Positions 1 through 10,591 of a stretch of 64,000 nt of DNA are shown piece after piece. The notes beneath the pieces are model-generated. The model saw only the letters and a list, made by a program, of their open reading frames with translations, did no database searches and was not told where the DNA came from. The translations under genes were made by a program, and so were the position numbers. Source of the DNA: Bombyx mori (lineage: Eukaryota; Arthropoda; Insecta; Lepidoptera; Bombycidae); contig NC_085125.1 in assembly GCF_030269925.1 (NCBI RefSeq), positions 13,640,117-13,704,116 on the forward strand, in the 5' to 3' direction. Position 1 is the first letter of the stretch; each line of letters opens with the position of its first letter.

Positions 1-2350
1 CTAAATTTCTTTAATAAGTTTCCAATGTAGCTTTCTTGTTTCAGTGTTATACCTTTCTCAGTCTTCTTGACTTCAAATCCAATAAAAGTAGTAGGATCAT
101 TGTATACTTTTATTTCAAATTCCTTTTCTAGGCAGTTTAAAATGTTTTTTAATGTTTGCTTTTCTTTAGCCAAAGCAAGTCCATCATCTACATAGATTGC
201 TATTATTATTGTATTATCTTCATTTGTAAATACAAACTGGTCTGTTTTAGTAGCTTTTAAACCAAGTTTTAACATTGCTTTTGTAAATCTTTTGTTCCAT
301 GTAATAGGAGCTTGTTTTAGTCCATATAAGGATTTCTTTAATCGACAAAATTTCCCAGGTTGTTTTTCATATCCATCCGGTATATTCATATACACATTTT
401 CTTCCAGCTCTCCATATAAAAATGCAGTCTTAACATCAAATGTCATCATGTTATAGTCTTTAGAAGCAGCAAGTGCAAATAAAGATTTTAAAGTTAACTG
501 ACTGACAACTGGACTGTATATTTCATTGTAGTCAATACTGTTTTGTTCAAATCCTCGTACAACAAGTCTAGCTTTATAAGTGCCATTATCTTTCACACGG
601 AATACCCATTTGTTTGTAAGTATTTTACTATCTTTTGCCTCTTTCTTGTCTACTATTTCCCAGGTATTATTGATTTCCAAGGATTCCTTCTCCGAATTTA
701 TGGCCTTCTCCCAGTTTTCTCCCTCTTTAGATGTTACAGCCTCTCTGTAAGTAAGTAAACTGTAGTCTCTTAAATGTATTGGTATGTGTCTAATTCTCTT
801 GCTTCTTCTTAGGTAACCATCTTCTTCATTCTGTCTGTTTCTTTCTCTTTGTGTGTCTTCTGATTCAGTTTCTGAAACTACATCTTCAAAAGTCTCATCA
901 TTTTTATTTTCTTCTGTTCTGGTATCTTCTGTTGTCTCTTCCTGCTTTTCTGTAATCTGTTCCTGGTTTTCTGTAGTCTTTTCCTGGTTTTCTGTTGTCT
1001 CTTCCTGGTTTTCTGTTGTCTCTTTTTCATCATTTTCACTTTTATTATTATTTATTTTCTTATAGTTTTCTTTCTTTTGTTCAGTTTCACTTTTTACTAT
1101 CACCATGTCCCTTGATATCTCTATTTTTCTCTCCTTGTCATTCCACAGTCTGTACCCATTATTAGTGTATCCAATCATTATCAGTTTCTTGCTTCTAGGA
1201 TCCAGTTTCTTTACATTTGGATGTAACTGTTTTGCATAGACAGTAGAACCAAACTTTTGCATATTAGATATATTAGGCTTTTTTCCAACCCACATTTCAT
1301 ATGGTGTTTTGTTTTTTAGGGCATGACTTGGTAGTCTGTTTAAAATATAAGTAGCACAATATATTGCTTCACCCCACATTTCTTTGTTCAATTTAGAATC
1401 AAAGAGTAATGCTCTTGTTTTTTCTAATAATGTCCGGTTTAGTCGTTCAGCTTTGCCATTTAATTGTGGTGAGTAGGGCACTGTGTAGTCTAATTTTATC
1501 CCTTTTTGTTGACAAAATGCTTTAAAATCGTTACTTGTATATTCACCTCCATTGTCGCATCTTATAATTGATACTTTACTATTTTTCTCTCGCTCCGTTT
1601 CTTCAATATAATTTTTAATTTCTTCCTTTGCATCGCTCTTGTTTTTAAATAAATAGATTTTTGTAAAATGACTGTAGTCGTCCATTATTGTTAAAACATA
1701 TCTATATCCATCATGAGTCTTTTCCTCGAAGGGACCACATGTCTGTGTGTATTATTTGTAGGTACCTTTCAGCACGAGTTCTGATTGTATTAAATGGTAG
1801 TCTTGACTGTTTTGCTTCAGCACATATTTTACACTGTTCTTGTAATACTTTTGGTCCTTGTATATTAATGCCGTCTGCCACTTTTGTTAGTGTTTCTAGT
1901 ACTGATTTATCTGGGTGTCCCAGTTTTGCATGCCATTCCAATGCTGTTCCGTTTACTTGTGTAAGTAAGGATTTATTTTCATTTTTCAGGTCTTGTACTA
2001 AATTCACCCTGTATAAGCCATTTTCTTTTTTGCCGGTTAAAATTAATTTTGAATTTTTGTAAATCTCCACTTTATTCTTTGTGAACACAACAGAGCCATT
2101 ATTGTTGGTAACACAATTTACAGACAAAAGGTTTTGTGCTAAGTCTGGTATAAATAAAGTCTTTTGTAAATCGCATGACATTCCATGGACAGTACCTGAA
2201 CCTTGTGCTTTCATTTTTTCATCATTGGCTGCATAAATTGTAGAATCCATTTCTTCGAAATTGCTTAAAATGCTAATATCATTTGTCATATGCACTGTGC
2301 TTCCAGAATCTACTATGAATTTTATTGAAGTCTTGTGAATGTCTATTGAA
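1..2350 (-). pseudogene. copia pol: protease, integrase, reverse transcriptase (partial)
   Basis: Pol matures the polyprotein, copies RNA to DNA and integrates it. The aspartic protease site DSGST is read near 2300 in a frame different from upstream gag. The GAG-pre-integrase zinc motif follows (WHAKLGHPDK, then CKICAEAK) at about 1810-1930. Near 1737 one base appears lost inside the conserved HTDM-C-G-P-F segment, so the frame ends at 1711. In the shifted frame the integrase catalytic core continues: MDDYS near 1680, CDNGGEY near 1555, and NGKAERLNR near 1455. The RT follows, with YVDD at about 183-194. No minus-strand stop is evident between about 1735 and position 1, so this part looks open. 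A Lys/Glu-rich spacer joins integrase to RT. Confidence 0.88.
933..1016 (-). repeat. 21-bp tandem repeat inside copia pol
   Basis: Four 21-bp units start at 933, 954, 975 and 996 and encode a seven-residue repeat of the type TTENQEE on the minus strand. They sit in the spacer between integrase and reverse transcriptase, an acidic, low-complexity hinge. In-frame expansion of such a hinge is tolerated because it carries no catalytic residues. Confidence 0.85.
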
Positions 2351-3172
2351 GTTTTGTGTCAAAAAAGCAATATTTTTATGTTTCTTACTATCACCTTTTT
2401 TCTTAAAGAAACAATTTTCTTCTGTATGATTATTTTTCTTACAAATTGAACAACAGCTGTTTTTTAACTTACAATCTTTCTCTTCATGGTTATATCTTTT
2501 ACAGAAAGTGCACATCTTACAATCCTTTTTTAGATGGCCTATTTTGTTACATTTAAAGCATTTTATGTTTTTATTCTCCGTCTTAAAAGCAATCTGTTTG
2601 TACTCAATTTTCCTTTCTATAAATCTGTTTTCTTCTGATAAAAGTCTGTTAGTTAAGTTGGTAAGTGTCTTTTTGTCATCGGGTGTTGATTCCCATGCTG
2701 TGATGAAGAATTTATATTGATTTGGTAAGCAGGTTAATATTTTTGAAATTACCATGTCATCATCAATATTTTGTTTAAGATTATTTAATCTCATCCTCAA
2801 GTTTTCTATATCTGTGATCAACTGTGACATTGTCTGATTTTCAAATTTGAAGTTAAAGAAATCTTGTAATAAGGAAGACTTGTTTCTTTCTTCAGATCCT
2901 TAAAATATTGCACATAGCTTATTGTACATTTCATGTGCATTTTGGCAATTTATGATGTGACCTTTTAATTTTCTATCTATGGAGTTTAAAATCAACTTCT
3001 TTACCTTAGCATCCTTAGTTTGGAATTCTGGTTTTTCTCTTTGTTCTGGTTTTGTTTCTTTCAACACTTCCGACAGATTCGATGCCGAAACATGTATATT
3101 TATCTCAAATTTCCAGATGTGGAAATTTTCAGAGTTCGTAAGTTTTTCAATATTTTCTTCTTGGTTATTCAT
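2279..3172 (-). pseudogene. copia gag (nucleocapsid polyprotein), broken by one stop
   Basis: Gag coats and packages the element RNA into virus-like particles. The N-terminal piece (2900-3172, 90 codons) starts at an ATG and has a copia-type start in which a KLT..NFHIWKFE segment is visible. The frame then meets TAA at 2900-2902 and continues in the same frame past the stop through 2279. The downstream part has a UBN2-like helical region and then several cysteine/histidine knuckles. The first is a clean C-x2-C-x4-H-x4-C (CFKCNKIGHLKKDC), followed by two or three more C-x2-C repeats (CTFCKRYNHEEKDC, CSICKKNNHTEENC). Because the same frame runs across the stop, a single point mutation explains this break. 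Downstream, the frame runs out where the protease begins. Confidence 0.85.
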
Positions 3173-3218
3173 TTTGTTTTATTTTCTTTTACACTTTTAC
3201 ACTTTTCTCACTTTGGGC

Positions 3219-3300
3219 AGTCTGGTTCTGGTTCTGTACAGTCTCGGGTTCTGGTTCTGGACAGTCTCGGGTCCTGTCTGAGCAGTCTCGGGTCCTGGGC
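3219..3300. repeat. tandem repeat in the copia leader
   Basis: Four units of about 20-23 bp begin with CAGTCT at 3219, 3239, 3262 and 3283, and share the motif CAGTCTCGGGTCCTG. They lie between the primer site and gag, where packaging signals usually sit. The role here is unknown. Confidence 0.75.
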
Positions 3301-3308
3301 CCATAACC
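3294..3308 (-). other. primer binding site for a half initiator tRNA-Met
   Basis: The plus strand reads CCTGGGCCCATAACC. This matches the internal anticodon-region sequence of insect initiator tRNA-Met rather than a tRNA 3' end. Copia elements are known to prime with a cleaved half of this tRNA, so the site supports the copia assignment and fixes the inner edge of the LTR. Confidence 0.85.
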
Positions 3309-3485
3309 TGAAGGATGTGGAGATGCTCAGACGAGAGAAAACAAACCTTTTATTAATATATATTATTTATTTAACTGGACATTACTGGTTTTTCTGTTTT
3401 ACATTTTTCTTAGAGACCATAGTGTTATGACGCTACTCTTCTATATCCTTTTTTTATACTAGTGTCGTGCTACATACAGCTCACA
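3309..3485 (-). repeat. copia 5' LTR (short, about 177 bp)
   Basis: Read on the minus strand, this segment begins TGTGAGCTG and ends TTCA immediately before the primer site. It contains a TATA-like AGTATAAAAAAAGG near 3443-3456 and an AATAAAAGG polyadenylation-like signal near 3350. The inner boundary is fixed by the primer site. The outer boundary at 3485 is the nearest terminus that gives TG...CA ends and is an inference. Comparison with the 3' LTR outside the window would settle it. Confidence 0.65.
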
Positions 3486-4544
3486 CTTCTTAATTTTTTT
3501 TTTTAATAGGGATGTACCCACTAACAGTAACTACACGCCCCTAAGCACGTGCTTAGTTTGCCTTACGGATAATCCGCCTCTGGGTTTGTTTCTTCCATTA
3601 GTTCGAAGACATACTGCTTGCCTGATGCCAAACTGCTCATGATGATCATAATGATTTCGTAGAAAAATAAAAACCTTAACTTGTAACTATATTGAGACCT
3701 TAAAACTTATATCTCAAGGTAAATGGCTCACAGTACCACGTGGGACCGCGTATTAAAATCGGTTCAATGAAAAAAAAGTACTAACGTAAGCCACATAAGC
3801 ACCAGAGAACCCCAGAGGTCTACCGAGCAATTACACCCGCTCGGTGAAAGATCTTCCCTTCGTCGAATCTCTACAAACACAATATCAGGATTAGAGTTTG
3901 TGCCCTAAAAATACCGCACTTGTCAATAAATAGGAAGGGTTATAAAGCTTGCATGTCCGCCACGAAAACATAATTAAATACAAATGTGAATAAATGAAGT
4001 TAATAGCTGGCAACCCCATGAAGCCCCCACTTCAAATGGCTGTCCTCTTAATAATATTGGAATTAAAACGACTCCCAAACGTATAATAATTCTTACCATT
4101 AATTCATAATGTCGGGGAACTTTCGACAAATTACATTTTTTACTAGCTCTTTAATAACGACGTGACTTGAAATCTAAGGTTATATTTTTATGGTCCTTAC
4201 TGGACGTAAACTTAAATCCCGCAATGAATAATATTATGATACATTCGTTAGTACTATACAAATAATGTATTATTTAATTTACATCAAAATAAAGTTGAGC
4301 CTAGTAAAACTATAGCACAAACTGAGTTGCTCTAGAAAGAGAAACAGCATTTAAAGCTATTGTTGTAACACATTTTATGTTTTTTGTATTTCAATTTTCA
4401 AAAATGTTTTAATATTTCTAATTTTCCTTCTTCTATAATTTCAATATTCAAAATTCCATTTATATCATCTTTATAACATATTAATCTCTTTTAAGATAAA
4501 TCGTATAGAGGTTACATACATACAGTTCCAGCTCTTGCAGCGAA
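3486..4544. other. AT-rich sequence with one Bm1 core fragment
   Basis: No gene is seen. Positions 3681-3720 match the Bm1 core on the plus strand (GTAACTATATTGAGACCTTA and the following ATCTCAAGGT), an isolated piece of about 40 bp. The rest is unassigned. Confidence 0.5.
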
Positions 4545-4900
4545 TTCAACTCACTTGGTTTCTCGCCGGTTCTTCTCAGTGGGTCGCGATCCCGATCCGG
4601 TGGTAGATTCTGCGAAGCACTGCTTTTACTAGGGCTAGTATTAGTATGTTCTCTCAGATTGAATTCGTGTGTTCACCTAGCGATCCGTAGCCGGAATAAC
4701 TCTTTATGATACCACCTTGCCCCCCTGCCCGTTGGATCGATGACTTGCGGCGATATGCTGAGAGAGATTGGATGCGGAAGGCGGAGGATCGTTCATTGCG
4801 GCGGACTATGGGAGAGGCCTACATCCAGCAGTGGAGAGATACAGGCTGATGATGATACCACCTTAACGTAAAAGAAAACTATATTGACTCAGTAAACAGT
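4545..4900 (+). mobile_element. jockey-type LINE 3' UTR fragment, split by an RTE tail
   Basis: The segment CACTTGGTTTCTCGCCGG through GGTGGTAGATTCTGCGAAGC and on to the CTCACCTAG region matches eight other copies in this window (near 7.8, 9.4, 16.6, 20.6, 24.2, 33.4, 43.4 and 46.2 kb). The copy at 20.6 kb joins it to a jockey-like LINE C-terminus, which identifies it as LINE 3' UTR. The copy is interrupted at 4719-4851 by another element. Confidence 0.7.
4719..4851 (+). mobile_element. RTE-like LINE 3' tail with 13-bp target duplication
   Basis: The plus strand encodes the conserved end of an RTE/craniofacial-type reverse transcriptase protein: RWIDDLRRYAERDWMRKAED, then R-S-L and GEAYIQQWRDTG, then stop codons, ending in a GATGATG tail. 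It is flanked by ATGATACCACCTT at 4706-4718 and again at 4852-4864. The element is severely 5'-truncated (about 133 bp), a common outcome of target-primed reverse transcription. Only the last 40 or so codons of the protein survive. Confidence 0.85.
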
Positions 4901-6730
4901 AAACATAAATTGTTTTTAAGCAAAGGACTTAATTTTTGGTGAATGCGCAATGTATCGTGAAGTTTATCTTTAAGTGCACCAACATGTCTTAGACTCCCGG
5001 CTCATTATTTGTGTTACATTGCGCGCATTGTAAAAAATTGTTTACAATCTATTTTGTATCCTTTGTAGATAGCCTACGGTCGACCTGAGAGTAAGAATCA
5101 TTATCGCTCATGAATGCCAAGGTGCTTTCTACTGCTGATATGACGATCATAATATTCCTTTAGAGGAATAATTTTAATACCATGTACGCTGACATGTTAA
5201 TAACGACATTCTATACAAAGTTGGTTGAATGTAGAACGTGTTTTCAATTCGAATTCCAAGTTCAACTATTCCATTTAAAATCAAAGGACCCGTGCCTTAG
5301 TGTACGGAGAAACAGTAGAGCAACTGTTTAATGGTAAATCTAAAGGTGATATACCGTATTATGAATTTGCATTTGCACATGTAGTCCGTCCCTACAGAGC
5401 AATAAAATATTTCCAATATCAAAGAGGTCCACTATTGAATAATGTCTTTTTGACAAAAGTTCTAGTAAGATCCAATCGTATGTTTGATTGTTGAAAATAC
5501 ATAGCTAGAGGACGATGTACGATGTGCGCCAGCACTGCACTGATCTATCATGTTTGTGCGTGTTTGTGAATTGCTGGAAACTAAACTGGCCGTTAATTCT
5601 CTTTTAATATCCAAGTTGGAGAAAAATTAAGTTCGTAATATTAATTTGTTAGTTTAAATACAGTCCTTTTCCATGATTTGAAAATTTATATTACGTAACG
5701 CTTCGTATGCAAAACACGTTAAATATATTATTGTTTATACATAATTAAACATTATTGTACAGTTAATAAAATCATATCACAATTCCAAATAGGTTGGTGT
5801 TTTAATTATATCAAAGTACCTATTGATTTATAAATTTTATTTTTGGAATTACTCAATGCTAAATTTCTACACAAAATAACTACACTATGGGTTTTTTCAC
5901 ATTCTGAATTAGTATGTAGCTTTTTGACTCTCCAAGTCGTTGTTTGGTTCTCATATTATTTTGTCTAAACGTAATAATGAACAGTTTATTTCAGTCGTTT
6001 CTGCCACTCAGTTGACACTAAATGGTCTGGAACTAGACCGGGAAAACTCTAGGAAGAATAAGAAAAGAAGAAAAAGAAGTTCTAGCATTCAGTTGAATGT
6101 GTATGTCGGAGAAGTCACAATTATTAACACCATCTTCAGACATCATAGGGGCCAATAAGATGATCGAGTTAAGAGAAGTATTGAGTACACCAATCATGTT
6201 TGTTGTCTTAGAACAATTTACAAATCTTCTCTTGACGTTAGCAAACGAAAACGAATGACAGTTCTTAGGACGGAGGCACCGCTCCTCAAGAAGGCCGGTT
6301 GGTAAGTGTGATGGCGTCCACGCGCCTCCATCGGCTAGGCTCTGTCGTAGCACGAAGTTAGCCGAGTTCCGACGATACTACAATCGTGCTGCCATCTCTC
6401 GGAGATCGCGTTTCGTTTAGCTACCAAACTAATGACCGTCTCCGACGTGTATTGTATTTGTATATTGCTTCAAATTTTTGTAAAGATTTTGTTAGAGATC
6501 ATAATGAATATGTCAAATTCACTTCTATTTCAAAATTCAAAGGGCTTTAAGGGCTAGGGGGCTGTAAAATTTGCTGTCTACTGAATCGTTGTCTTTACTC
6601 CGGGAGCTAGGGATCGAATAATAATAATTTTTTGAACATTCTTTTGAAATCTGTATTTCACTAATGGTGCGTCGCGTTTGTTTTCATCTCGAATCGCGGA
6701 TGCCAAAGATTTTGTTTCTGTTTAATATTT
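4901..6730. other. no supported gene
   Basis: AT-rich sequence with short open frames only. A 64-codon frame from a GTG at 5300 has a protein-like composition (residues such as YYEFAFAHVVRPYRAIKYFQ), but I do not recognise it and no splice context or neighbour supports it. Confidence 0.4.
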
Positions 6731-6976
6731 TACTGGTGGTAGGACCTCTTGTGAGTCCGCACGGGTAGGTACCACCACCCTGCCTATTTCTGCCGTGAAG
6801 CAGTAATGCGTTTCGGTTTGAAGATTGGGGCAGCCGTTGTATGCAGCATACTTGAGATCTTAGAACTTATATCTCTAGGTGGGTGGCGCATTTACGTTAT
6901 ATATTTCTATGGGCTCCAGTAACCACTTAACACTAGGTGGGCTGTGAGTTCATCCACACATATAAGCAATACAAAA
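6731..6976 (+). mobile_element. Bm1 SINE, 3' unit
   Basis: It starts at ACTGGTGGTAGGACCTC and runs through the GCAGTAATGCG core to a TAAGCAATAC tail followed by A-rich sequence to about 7010. The tRNA-like head is absent. Confidence 0.9.
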
Positions 6977-7502
6977 AAATATCTAATTAAAAAAAAAAAA
7001 TACAAATTACGAAGCGCCCTCAGCGGTTTCCAGGTATACTGACGTCACTATTCTCATATATCGACACGGTTGTAATACTTTCATATTCAGGCTGTTATTT
7101 TAGTTACAACAAATACCTTTTTACAATTAGATCACGTTTACATGAAGGCATTGAGTGAGAATTTAATATGCTCCAAAAATACACACATTCATATACGATA
7201 AAGCCTTAGGTCCCTAACACACAGCGTATTTAAAACGCTGTAGTTGCCGATTTTTGCGTTTATATAGATTCAAACACGCGTAAAATGCGATAAAAGCGCG
7301 CTTCACACGCGCGTTTGTATCGCGTACGAGGGGGCGGTGAAGGGGTAGAAGAGGGGCGCGCGCTCACGCCGTCGTACTGCCCGGACTACCCGCGGCGCTT
7401 TTGGAATAATAGTTTACTGTGTGAGACGCGTGTATTTTGTTTTAAATTGGAACCTTTTGACACTGACCGCTTTATAGTCAAAATAGTATTGTAAATAATC
7501 GT

Positions 7503-7745
7503 TTACTTCGGTTTTAGAATCAAAAGAAGTTCTTGGAATGACGAATACGACATTCGATAACGTTTAGAAAACTTTTCCCCCCTTTTATGTTTTACCAACT
7601 TTCTAAATGTGGTGTTGTAATGACCACATAATATTCTTTCACTCGCAAATGGGCCTATCCAATAGATTCGCTTATTTTTAGGTTTTTTTCTTTTTATAGG
7701 CAGTGCTAAAGCCAGCGTAAGCAGTGTTGTCTCAACCGACGCCAT
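7503..7745 (-). pseudogene. Harbinger transposase-like N-terminal fragment
   Basis: The frame starts with ATG at 7745, just inside the right-hand part of the element, and ends after 80 codons. It begins MASVETTLLTLALALPIKRK and has WIGPF followed by an FSKRYRMSYSSFQELLLIL segment. The last segment resembles the N-terminal 'F..yFRMS...F..Ll' region that precedes the DDE nuclease in PIF/Harbinger (ALP1/HARBI1-like) transposases. No catalytic DDE residues are present. Family transposases are usually about 350-450 residues, so only about a fifth remains. The terminal repeats and TTA duplication around it support the call; the sequence similarity alone is modest. Confidence 0.6.
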
Positions 7746-7789
7746 TGTACAACTGAACTGATCCGATCAAAACGTAGAATCTACGAGCG

Positions 7790-8025
7790 ACTACAACGCA
7801 TCGATAACTACATTGCCGATCCTGTGGACCAAATGGTAAACAGTCGACGTCGCTCAAAACACGTCATCTCGGATCCTCCCGATCGGTGGTAGATTCTGCG
7901 AAGCACGGCTCTTGGTAGGGTTTGTGTTAGCAACATCGTCAGGTTTGAGCCCCGTGAGCTCACCTACTAGTTAAGGTTACGCTGAAATGGTCTCTCAAGA
8001 CCATCAGCTTAGGCAAGAATAAAAA
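7790..8025 (+). mobile_element. jockey-type LINE 3' fragment nested in the Harbinger-like element
   Basis: The plus strand reads the C-terminal coding segment NYIADPVDQMVNSRRRSKHV followed by I-S-D-P-P-D. This is the same protein end as the 20.7-21.0 kb copy. At about 7885 it jumps straight to the GGTGGTAGATTCTGCGAAGC part of the 3' UTR, skipping about 150 bp present in other copies. The internal deletion may predate or follow insertion. Confidence 0.75.
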
Positions 8026-8142
8026 AGCGCGTCTGTACCGTTGTACGATCACCGCCTGTGCTTAGGGTTACAAAGTTCGTTCGAATCTCGTTTGAAGCGC
8101 GTTGACTGCGCGTTTAAAATGCGCCGTGTAGTATGGGCCTTA

Positions 8143-8615
8143 TGGTATGGATTGTACTGAGTGTCAGTACACAATGTAGTTCACACGAATTCCCGCTAAT
8201 ACGTCCTGCGTTACCTCTCCACCTATAAAGGGTAATGTGGAAACATTTTTTATCCCGTCACGGCGCGTTACCGACTCTCCTTCAAATTCATATTAAACAA
8301 GTTGTTGTATTGAGTTTATTACACGGTCGGCGGGTACCTCGCGTGGTGTCAAATCTAACCCTTCGGGGATTATAATACGGATCAATTCTCTGCCCGTTTC
8401 GGGGTTAAATGATGGTCACGTTAAAAAAGGTTATTTTGATTCGAAGTTTATTCACAATTCGGATTAGATTCTCGTGAATGTTTATGTAAATTGTGTAAAA
8501 TGAGTTCGTTCGAATGTGAGAATTTTATATTCACTGTAAGTAGCTCAATGTGCTAACAGCCTGTTTGATTTTAAGTGGTTAATAGAGACCGTAGAAAACT
8601 TGAATATCGAATATG
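8143..8615. other. no recognised feature
   Basis: Unassigned AT-rich sequence without a convincing frame. Confidence 0.4.
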
Positions 8616-9052
8616 ATTTTTTTTATTGCTTAGATGGCTGGACAAGCTCACAGCCCACCTGGTGTTAAGTGGTTACTGGAGCCCATATACATCTGCGACG
8701 TAAATGCGCCACCCACCTTGAGATATCAGTTCTAAGGTCTGAGTATAGTTACAACGGCTGCCCCGCCCGTTAATCCGAAACGCATTACTGCTTCACGGCA
8801 GAAATAGGCAGGGTGGTGGTACCTACCCGCGCGGACTCACAAGAGGTCCTACCACCAGTAATTACGCAAATTATAATTTTGCGGGTTTGATTTTTATTAC
8901 ACGATGTTATTCCTTCACCGTGGAAGTTAATCGTGAACATTTATTGAATACGCATTTTATTAGAAAAATTGGTACCCGCCTGAAATTCGAACACCGGTGC
9001 ATCGCTCAACACGAATGCACCGGACGTCTTTATCCTTTAGGCCACGACGACT
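8616..9052 (-). mobile_element. Bm1 SINE, near full length
   Basis: Reading the minus strand from 9052, the tRNA-like head (GTCGTCGTGGCCTAAAGGAT) leads through the body to TAAGCAATAAAAA. The B-box region reads GGTGTTCGAAT. The tail is the T-run at 8617-8625. Confidence 0.92.
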
Positions 9053-9361
9053 TCTAAATATACTATATATTTGATTTTGTTATATGTTTGATTTTGTAAT
9101 TCGACACGCAGCATACTGTTCTCTCATATCGTTCGTTATTGTGGCGACCACTATACCGACATCAATACCAAGGAAATCCGTTTAAATGTTTTCGTCATTT
9201 CGGTAAGTTGCTATCCTTCGAGAGCGCCAGTGGTTCCCACTAGTCTTGAACTTGTCGATGGAGCGGTCTTATTCTGAGAAACGAGAATGTAATATTGTGT
9301 CATAAAATAATAAAGAAAATTGTGTACGTTATTAGGAACTAACAATATTAACCCATATAGG

Positions 9362-9520
9362 CAACCTATTGAGTTTCTCGCCGGATTTTCTCAGTGAATC
9401 GCGATTCTGATCTAGTGGTAGATTCAAGTTAGCAAATTCTCTCAGGTTGAGCCCGTGAGCTCACTTACCAGTCCGCGCGAATCTGGAATAGGTCCTTAGG
9501 CTACCGCAGAATAGGAAGGA
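9362..9520 (+). mobile_element. jockey-type LINE 3' UTR fragment
   Basis: It matches the family from GAGTTTCTCGCCGGATTTTC to the CTCAGGTTGAGCCCGTGAGC segment. A short stretch (TTCTGCGAAGCAC and what follows) is deleted in the middle. Confidence 0.7.
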
Positions 9521-10145
9521 ATAATAAGCCGCCAATAGGATTTCAAATGAATCCTTTTATAACAACAGTAAATTTGTTCGTTCCTGTCATCTCATTTTAT
9601 CGTCACACGACTCGCCACCAGAGTAGACTATATTAATTTCAATCAAATTCGTCACTTACCTTTACAATTATTACATATTTTAAATAGTTAAAATGTTCTT
9701 GTAACTTTAGATAATAGTATCACAAGGAAAAGTTATAACACGATTTTTGTGTAATAAAAAGAATCTAATTTTCATCATTATTCCTGTCTTATCACTTGTA
9801 TGCAATGGAAATATGTCGTTTTTTGATACGACTGACGCCCAAAATATTTCAGGATAAGTTGTCAGTGGTAGATCATATGCTGGGGAATGATAGACTATTT
9901 TAATTGCCATATCGATTAATCGATAAACAAAATCGATTGTGCTTAAAAAAAAATCGATTAATCAATAAAATCCTTAATACCGATCACTCGGAACAGCACC
10001 ACTCAAACTAGCGCAGTGTAAATTTGTCGAAAGTCATCGGTCTATTCAGTAAAGCCCTACTATAATGTTGCCACAGTACAAATGATACAGTAATACAACT
10101 CCACATTATAATGAAGTATGTGTTATATATAGCGTATATTTAACA
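9521..10145. other. no supported gene
   Basis: A 67-codon minus-strand frame (9707-9910) has no recognisable motif. Repeated ATCGATTAATC motifs occur at 9912-9970. Nothing else is assigned. Confidence 0.4.
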
Positions 10146-10260
10146 TCATCATCAGCCTATAGCAGTCCACTGCTGGACTTCTTCCATCCAGTTCCTTCCA
10201 GCCACCCTGCACAGATCATCACTCCACCGAACCTGAGGGCGTCCTGCACTGCGTCTTCCA
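10146..10260 (-). mobile_element. RTE-like LINE 3' tail
   Basis: The segment ATCATCATCAGCCTATAGCA, then GTCCACTGCTGGAC, is the reverse complement of the common RTE tail ending in AGGCTGATGATGAT. Flanks repeat GTTATATAT and GTATATTTAACAT on both sides (10122-10145 and 10261-10293), which looks like a diverged target duplication. Confidence 0.75.
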
Positions 10261-10591
10261 GTTATATATTATTTATTTTCCGTATATTTAACATACGGCT
10301 CAAATCTGTTCCAAGAACCCACGCTATAAGTAAAACTTCCATATCGTCATAAGTTTGTCAACGATACAGAATCTAGTGAGGGTTAAAGCTCTGTTGTAAA
10401 TATACACGTATGAATATCGCACGGAAAGTTTGTTAATTTTTTTCAGTCAGTACATATTATTATATTCTAATGAGGATGATCGATTTGGAGTAGAAACAGG
10501 TATACTAGAATGTTCTTCCTCAGGATACGATCTATCCTTTTGGCTTTTAGTAATTAAAGCCAAATCAAGTCATCTATTTTGGTAGTTCATC

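Larger units (their letters stand above)
1..3485 (-). mobile_element. Ty1/copia LTR retrotransposon, 3' part cut off by the window edge
   Basis: The minus strand reads, in order, an LTR, a primer site, a leader, gag with zinc knuckles, protease, integrase and reverse transcriptase. The protease-integrase-RT order is diagnostic of Ty1/copia; gypsy elements place RT before integrase. The RT continues past position 1, so RNase H and the 3' LTR lie outside the window. Three lesions are visible: a stop in gag near 2900, a frame change between gag and protease near 2300-2360, and a one-base loss near 1737 in integrase. The copy is therefore non-autonomous. The silkworm W chromosome is known for copia-like elements such as Yokozuna, but I cannot assign this copy to a named family. 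Confidence 0.9.
7209..8139 (-). mobile_element. PIF/Harbinger-like DNA transposon, internally decayed
   Basis: The ends are imperfect terminal inverted repeats of about 30 bp. The left end begins GGTCCCTAACACACAGCG and the right end, read inward, begins GGCCCATACTACACGGCG. Both continue into an ATTT-AAACGC stretch. The 3-bp target duplication TTA lies at 7206-7208 and 8140-8142, the size and sequence expected for PIF/Harbinger. Inside are a short Harbinger-transposase-like frame (7503-7745) and a jockey LINE fragment (7790-8025). The nuclease domain and the second Myb/SANT-like ORF are missing, so the copy can move only if transposase is supplied elsewhere. Confidence 0.75.

Noticed and set aside
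2279..2350. Firm claim of programmed frameshifting between copia gag and protease
   Set aside because: No clear slippery site is visible and the other two lesions are ordinary decay, so a mutation is equally likely.
5300..5494. Possible small host gene or exon
   Set aside because: Composition is protein-like, but it starts at GTG, has no recognisable domain, and no splice or promoter context supports it.
9707..9910. 67-codon minus frame
   Set aside because: Unrecognised, isolated and no longer than expected by chance in a window this size.
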